Assembly (NCBI GenBank): GCA_000230935.2
Contig: AGIQ01000005.1
Location: forward strand, 248,001 to 312,000
DNA from: Mycolicibacterium rhodesiae JS60
Lineage (GTDB): Bacteria > Actinomycetota > Actinomycetes > Mycobacteriales > Mycobacteriaceae
Length of the DNA: 64,000 nucleotides
Direction: 5' to 3'
Positions within the stretch are counted from its first letter, which is position 1. Every line of letters starts with the position of its first letter. The translations under genes and the position numbers were made by a program. Below are positions 59,973 to 64,000 of the stretch, piece after piece. The notes beneath the pieces are model-generated. The model searched no databases and had not been told where the DNA came from. It saw only the letters and a program-made list of their open reading frames with translations.

Positions 59973-60533
59973 TCACGCGGCCGGAACCCAGCACGATGCC
60001 AGGTGGTCGTCGACCATCCCGGTGGCCTGCATCAGCGCGTAAGCCGTGGTGGGGCCGACGAACCGGAAGCCGCGCTTTTTGAGGTCCTTCGCCATGGCCT
60101 GGGACTCCGGGGTGATCGCGGGTACGTCAGCCAGTGTTGTGGGCCTCGGGCGCGGCGGCGGGGCGTAGGACCACAGCAGATCGGACAGGTCGACGTCCAA
60201 GTCCGCCACCGCCCTGGCGTTGGCGATGGTGGCTTCGATCTTGGCGCGGTTGCGCACGATCCCCTCGTCGGCCATCAGCCGGGTGACATCGCGCTCGGTG
60301 TACCGGGCGATCTTCTCGATGTCGAACCCACCGAATGCCCTGCGGAAGTTGTCCCGTTTGCGCAGGATGATCAGCCAGGACAGGCCGCTCTGGAAGGCTT
60401 CGAGGCTCATCCGTTCGAACAGCGGCACCTGGCCGCGCAATACCCGGCCCCATTCCTGGTCGTGGTAGTCGCGGTAGAGCACCGACTGCCCCTGCGCCCA
60501 GCCGCACCGGGTCCGGCCGTCGTCGTCGGTCAC
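59973..60533 (-). CDS. tagA: DNA-3-methyladenine glycosylase I
   Basis: 186 residues from GTG 60533, overlapping the upstream stop by four bases. TagA/Tag family: RCGWAQGQSVLYRDYHDQEWG (residues about 8-28, with Cys and the conserved Tyr/Trp for base recognition), LFERMSLEAFQSGLSW with the active Glu, GFRFVGPTTAYALMQATGMVDDH with zinc-binding His residues. Excises 3-methyladenine from alkylated DNA. Confidence 0.93.
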   Translation of the reverse strand: MTDDDGRTRCGWAQGQSVLYRDYHDQEWGRVLRGQVPLFERMSLEAFQSGLSWLIILRKRDNFRRAFGGFDIEKIARYTERDVTRLMADEGIVRNRAKIEATIANARAVADLDVDLSDLLWSYAPPPRPRPTTLADVPAITPESQAMAKDLKKRGFRFVGPTTAYALMQATGMVDDHLASCWVPAA

Positions 60534-60880
60534 GCCGGCTCCTCGTCGAAACCGGGAGCGGCGTGGTGGGTGGCCACCGGCTCGTCGAGCCCCGCGGCGG
60601 CGCGCACCGTGGCGAGCTCACCGCGCAGCTGGTCCAGCTCGGCGCCGAGGCGGTCGAGCACCCAATCCACCTCGCTGGTCTTGTAGCCGCGCAGCACCTG
60701 GGTGAACTTCACCGCCTCGACATCCGCACCGGTGACCCCGGAGGCCGGCAGCACCGTCGCCGTCGTCGCACGGGGCAGCGGGGGAAGGTTCTCGCCGCGC
60801 CCGAAGATCAGGCTGGCCACCCCGAACAGGACGACGCCGATCAGGATCAGTACCGCCAGGTACAGCAGGATCAAGGTCAC
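60530..60880 (-). CDS. DivIVA-domain small membrane protein (Rv1209-like)
   Basis: 116 residues from GTG 60880. N-terminal membrane helix LILLYLAVLILIGVVLFGVASLIFG (residues about 3-27, written as core), then FTQVLRGYKTSEVDWVLDRLGAELDQLRGEL (about 60-90), the DivIVA/SepIVA-type heptad pattern with the RGY motif. Probably a membrane-tethered scaffold for cell-pole or septal growth. Overlaps tagA by four bases. Confidence 0.78.
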   Translation of the reverse strand: MTLILLYLAVLILIGVVLFGVASLIFGRGENLPPLPRATTATVLPASGVTGADVEAVKFTQVLRGYKTSEVDWVLDRLGAELDQLRGELATVRAAAGLDEPVATHHAAPGFDEEPA

Positions 60881-60935
60881 GCCACCGATATTGCCCTAAC
60901 CGGCCGACATCGTCTGCGCCGAAGCGCGGATGCAA

Positions 60936-61871
60936 TCAGCGCAGGGTGTTCATCGGCGGGCGGTCGGCCAGCGAGACCGACGTGGTCTTCGGCAGATACC
61001 CGTCGTGGCCGTCGGGCAGGAACTGGGTCAGGCCGATACCGGAGTCGGTGATGCCGCAGCGCGACAGCAGCGTGGCGATGACCTGGCGGCTCATCGCACC
61101 CAGCTCGATCAGCGGCCGGTTGCGGTGGCTGCGCACACCGAGGTTGACCTGGGCGATCGCCCCCAACCCCAGCCGGTCGTAGGTGTCGACCAGCAGACCG
61201 ATCTCCACGCCGTAGCCCGGCGCGAACGGCACCGACGTCAGCAGCTCGCGAGTGCCGGCGTACTCGCCGCCCAGGGGCTGCAGCACACAGCCCAGTTCGG
61301 GGCGCAGCGCGGCCAGCAGCGGGCGCGCGACCAGCTCGGTGACCCGGCCACCGCCATTGGCGTCTTCGCCCTTGCCCACCTTCAGCGGGCGCCGGTAGAA
61401 GCCCTTGACCAGGTGGATTCCCTCGCCGGTGAGCAGCGGGCCGACCAGCCGCGGCACGAACATCGGATCGGGGTCGATCAGGTCGGAGTCGACGAACACG
61501 ATGATGTCACCGCTGGTGGCGGCCAGCGAGCGCCACAGCACCTCACCCTTGCCGGGCTGCGGCTCGACCTCAGGCACCGCCTGCTCGCGGGTGACCACCC
61601 GGGCGCCGGCGGCGATGGCTTCGATCTCGGTGTCGTCGGTGGAGCCGGAGTCCAGCACGATCAGCTCGTCGACCAGGCTGCCCAACAGTGGTCGGACACT
61701 CTCCACCACCGAACCGACCGTCTCCTCCTCGTTCAGCGCAGGCAGGACGACGGAGATGGTGCGGCCGCGCTTGGCGGCTACGAGTTCTGCGACGGTCCAG
61801 GTCGGCCGGCTCCAGCTGTGGTCGGACAGCCAGGTATCGCCGGGAAGTGTGTCATTGGCCAGTTCGGTCAT
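60936..61871 (-). CDS. gpgS: glucosyl-3-phosphoglycerate synthase GpgS
   Basis: 311 residues, ATG overlapping the folP2 stop (ATGA). Family 81 GT-A glycosyltransferase: ISVVLPALNEEETVGSVVESV (residues about 39-60), LIVLDSGSTDDTEI, IVFVDSDLIDPDP with the DSD metal motif (about 123-135), and QPGKGEVLWRSL. Transfers glucose from a nucleotide sugar to 3-phosphoglycerate, the first step of methylglucose lipopolysaccharide synthesis. Confidence 0.95.
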   Translation of the reverse strand: MTELANDTLPGDTWLSDHSWSRPTWTVAELVAAKRGRTISVVLPALNEEETVGSVVESVRPLLGSLVDELIVLDSGSTDDTEIEAIAAGARVVTREQAVPEVEPQPGKGEVLWRSLAATSGDIIVFVDSDLIDPDPMFVPRLVGPLLTGEGIHLVKGFYRRPLKVGKGEDANGGGRVTELVARPLLAALRPELGCVLQPLGGEYAGTRELLTSVPFAPGYGVEIGLLVDTYDRLGLGAIAQVNLGVRSHRNRPLIELGAMSRQVIATLLSRCGITDSGIGLTQFLPDGHDGYLPKTTSVSLADRPPMNTLR

Positions 61872-62743
61872 GCCAGGCCCCTCACCGTCCGCGCCGGCGG
61901 ACGCTCCCCACGGATCGACGCGACCATTTCCAGTACGCGCCGAGTGGGTCCCACCTCATGCACCCGGAACATCCGAGCTCCGTCGGCGGCGGCCAGTGCG
62001 GTCGCTGCCAGCGTGCCCTCGAGTCGTTGAGTGAGCTCCACACCCAAAGTCTCCCCGACGAAATCTTTGTTGCTGAGTGCCATCAGCACCGGCCATCCGG
62101 TCTTAACAAGATCTTTTACGTGGCGCAACAAAGTAAGGCCGTGGTAAGTGTTTTTGCCGAAATCGTGGGTCGGATCGATCAGAATCGCGTCTCTGGCAAC
62201 CCCGAGCGAGACGGCTCTTTCGGCGGCGGCAGTCACCTCGGCAATGACGTCATCGACCACACCCGTCACAGTGGTCCCATAGTTGACACGAAAGGGCCGG
62301 GTCCGCGGCTGGGCACCGCCGGTGTGCGAACACACCAGCCCGGCCCCGAATTCGGCCGCGACCTCGGGTAATGCCGGGTCGGCGCCGGCCCAGGTGTCGT
62401 TGATCAGGTCGGCTCCGGCCGCGCAGGCCTGTTTGGCCACCGACGACCGCCAGGTATCGACGCTGATCAGCTGGTCGGGGTATTCGGCACGCAGCCATTC
62501 GATGAAGGGCACCACGCGGGCGATCTCTTCGTCGGCGTCGACCAGGGTTCCCGGGCCGGCCTTCACTCCCCCGACGTCGACGACATCGGCGCCGTCGGCG
62601 ACGACGCGGTGGGCGGCGTCCTTTGCTGCTTCGTCGGTGAAGGTCGCGCCGCGGTCGTAGAAAGAGTCGGGCGTGCGGTTGACGATCGCCATGATCAGCG
62701 CGCGATCACCGGCCACCGGCCGTCCGCAGAACGTCGACTCCAC
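61868..62743 (-). CDS. folP2: dihydropteroate synthase homologue FolP2
   Basis: 291 residues from GTG 62743, the first start after the fadD6 stop; the M. tuberculosis protein has a longer repeat-containing N-terminus not seen here. TIM-barrel DHPS: IMAIVNRTPDSFYDRGATF (residues about 17-36), ADVVDVGGVKAGPG, ISVDTWRSSVAKQA, ADLINDTWAG, ILIDPTHDFGKNTYHG. FolP1 carries the main folate function; in mycobacteria FolP2 does not behave as a normal DHPS, so its role here is open. Co-transcribed with gpgS. Confidence 0.92.
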   Translation of the reverse strand: MESTFCGRPVAGDRALIMAIVNRTPDSFYDRGATFTDEAAKDAAHRVVADGADVVDVGGVKAGPGTLVDADEEIARVVPFIEWLRAEYPDQLISVDTWRSSVAKQACAAGADLINDTWAGADPALPEVAAEFGAGLVCSHTGGAQPRTRPFRVNYGTTVTGVVDDVIAEVTAAAERAVSLGVARDAILIDPTHDFGKNTYHGLTLLRHVKDLVKTGWPVLMALSNKDFVGETLGVELTQRLEGTLAATALAAADGARMFRVHEVGPTRRVLEMVASIRGERPPARTVRGLA

Positions 62744-62790
62744 CCCTCCATGGTGCCTGGTGGCGCCGAGATCGACGAAATGCCGGGGGC

Positions 62791-64000
62791 TCAGCCCTTG
62801 GGGCGGGAGCCGGCAGCGACTTCCTTCGGGTACTCCGGATAGAACGGCACGTAGCCCTCGTCCTTGCCGGCCAGCACGTACAGCGGGTCCTCGATCTCCT
62901 CGCCGTAGGCCTGCTTGCGCAGGTCGACCTTGCGGCTCTTGAACGTCGACGTGGTCTCCAGCGACTCGACGATCCGGATGAACAGCGGCACGGCGTAGCT
63001 GGGCAGGTTGCCGTAGACGGTCTGAGCCAGCGCCTTGCCGTCGAACTCGACACCGTCGCGCAGCTTGATCGCCGCCATGCCGGCCCGCCCACCGGTGTCG
63101 GGCACCTCCACGCCGAACACCGTCGACTCCTCGACGCTCTTGTCCTGACCGAGCGCCCCCTCGACCTGTGTGGTGGCGACGTTCTCGCCCTTCCACCGGA
63201 AGGTGTCGCCGAGCCGGTCGGCGAAGGCCGCGTGACCCATCCCCTGCGGATTCATCACGTCACCGGTGTTGAACCACACATCGCCGTCCTTGAAGGCGTT
63301 GCGGACCAACTTCTTTTCGCTGGCTTCGGAGTCGGTGTAGCCGTCGAAGGGCGACAGCTTGTTCACCGGGCTGATCAGCAGGCCGGGCTGGCCGGGCGGC
63401 ACCTTGCGGACCCGGCCGTTCTCGTCGCGGGCCGGCTCGCCGGTCTCGGCGTCGTACTCGACGTAGGCCAGCGGTGTCGGGCTGATCCCGGTGCTCTTGG
63501 GGATGTTGAAGATGTTGATGAATGCGGCGTTGCCCTCGCTGGCGGCGTAGAACTCGGCGACCCGGCCGATTCCGAACCGGCGGGTGAACTCGTCCCAGAT
63601 CTCCGGGCGCAGGCCGTTGCCGGCGATGACGCGGATCTTGTGGGCGCGGTCGGTGGCCTTGGCCGGCTGGTTGAGCAGATAGCGGCACACCTCGCCGATG
63701 TAGATGAAGGCGGTGGCCTCCATCTGAATGACCTCGTCCCAGAACCGCGACGCCGAGAACGACTTGCCCAGTGCCAGTGTGCCGCCGGCATTGATCACCG
63801 ACGAGACCGCGACCGTGAGCGCGTTGTTGTGGTAGAGCGGCAGCGGGCAGTACAGGGTGTCATCGCTCTTGAGCCGAAGACCCAGGCCGCCAAAGGCTCC
63901 CAGCGCACGCAGCCACCGATGGTGGGTCATCACGCTGGCCTTGGGATGTCCCGTGGTGCCCGAGGTGAAGATGTAGAACGCGGTGTCCTTGGCGCGTACT
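62791..64000 (-). CDS. fadD6: long-chain acyl-CoA synthetase FadD6 (5' end outside window)
   Basis: About 403 residues in the window; the frame stays open to base 64000. The AMP-binding motif FYIFTSGTTGHPKASVM is at the right edge (63935-63985). Then PLYHNNALTVAVSS, AEFYAASEGNAAF, WFNTGDVMNPQGMGHAAFADRLGDTFRWKGENVATT (the VLACS/FATP motif), and the C-terminal Lys region FKSRKVDLRKQAYGEEI. FATP-type enzyme that activates fatty acids to acyl-CoA. First known gene of the leftward run fadD6-folP2-gpgS. Confidence 0.92.
   Translation of the reverse strand, partial: VRAKDTAFYIFTSGTTGHPKASVMTHHRWLRALGAFGGLGLRLKSDDTLYCPLPLYHNNALTVAVSSVINAGGTLALGKSFSASRFWDEVIQMEATAFIYIGEVCRYLLNQPAKATDRAHKIRVIAGNGLRPEIWDEFTRRFGIGRVAEFYAASEGNAAFINIFNIPKSTGISPTPLAYVEYDAETGEPARDENGRVRKVPPGQPGLLISPVNKLSPFDGYTDSEASEKKLVRNAFKDGDVWFNTGDVMNPQGMGHAAFADRLGDTFRWKGENVATTQVEGALGQDKSVEESTVFGVEVPDTGGRAGMAAIKLRDGVEFDGKALAQTVYGNLPSYAVPLFIRIVESLETTSTFKSRKVDLRKQAYGEEIEDPLYVLAGKDEGYVPFYPEYPKEVAAGSRPKG

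Overview
The window is chromosomal DNA from a high-GC actinobacterium, almost certainly a Mycobacteriaceae member of the rapid-growing Mycolicibacterium type. The evidence is gene content and order. In inverted orientation the window carries recognisable counterparts of the M. tuberculosis Rv1206–Rv1257c neighbourhood: fadD6, folP2, gpgS, tagA, glgM, glgC, the Rv1215c–Rv1219c efflux locus, sigE, rseA, htrA, tatB, mrp, the trehalose importer lpqY-sugABC, corA, lpqZ and kgd. Assignments come from reading protein motifs and remembered synteny; no database search was run.

Layout. 1–4.4 kb: a large nuclease-helicase (cut by the window edge) and a glycolate-oxidase-like flavoprotein. 4.5–11.7 kb: an accessory-looking catabolic block with a thioesterase and an SMP-30 lactonase on one side, and a tightly overlapping dehydrogenase, HpcH aldolase, SDR, Baeyer-Villiger-type monooxygenase and esterase set on the other. 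11.7–19.9 kb: an SDR, two exported proteins, two MFS exporters, a Vms1/eRF1-like protein and an Rv1249c-like protein. 20.0–23.8 kb: kgd (2-oxoglutarate metabolism). 23.8–27.8 kb: a decayed accessory patch with two tandem alpha/beta hydrolases, an SDR stump, a TetR regulator with a perfect 18-bp palindrome, a deazaflavin-type oxidoreductase and a DUF732 protein. 27.8–32.6 kb: SDR, lpqZ, malic enzyme, corA and a SUFU-domain gene.

32.6–36.9 kb is the trehalose-recycling ABC importer lpqY-sugA-sugB-sugC. 37–43 kb holds small membrane proteins, a CitE-like lyase, an MgtE-N/CBS protein paired with a DUF1003 membrane protein, and a lytic transglycosylase. 43–45.6 kb: mrp, then a complete 1,328-bp IS481-family element with a 15-bp target duplication, which has split the hairpin between mrp and tatB. 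45.6–48.8 kb is the envelope-stress module sigE-rseA-htrA-tatB. 49–55 kb: an O-methyltransferase, a small membrane protein, and a TetR-controlled ABC multidrug exporter operon with two membrane protein genes.

55.1–57.0 kb: an inserted islet (quinone oxidoreductase plus NIPSNAP protein) bracketed by a 38-bp direct duplication of the junction between the DUF4126 gene and glgC. 57–64 kb: the glycogen/alpha-glucan pair glgC and glgM, a DUF3117 microprotein, then tagA, a small coiled-coil membrane protein, gpgS, folP2 and fadD6 (cut by the right edge).

Functionally most of the window is conserved mycobacterial housekeeping: central carbon flux, trehalose uptake, alpha-glucan and methylglucose lipopolysaccharide precursors, and the SigE envelope response. 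The novelty lies in the catabolic block at 4.5–11.7 kb, the decayed patch at 24–27 kb, the IS481 insertion, and the islet at 55–57 kb. I saw no rRNA, tRNA or CRISPR array.
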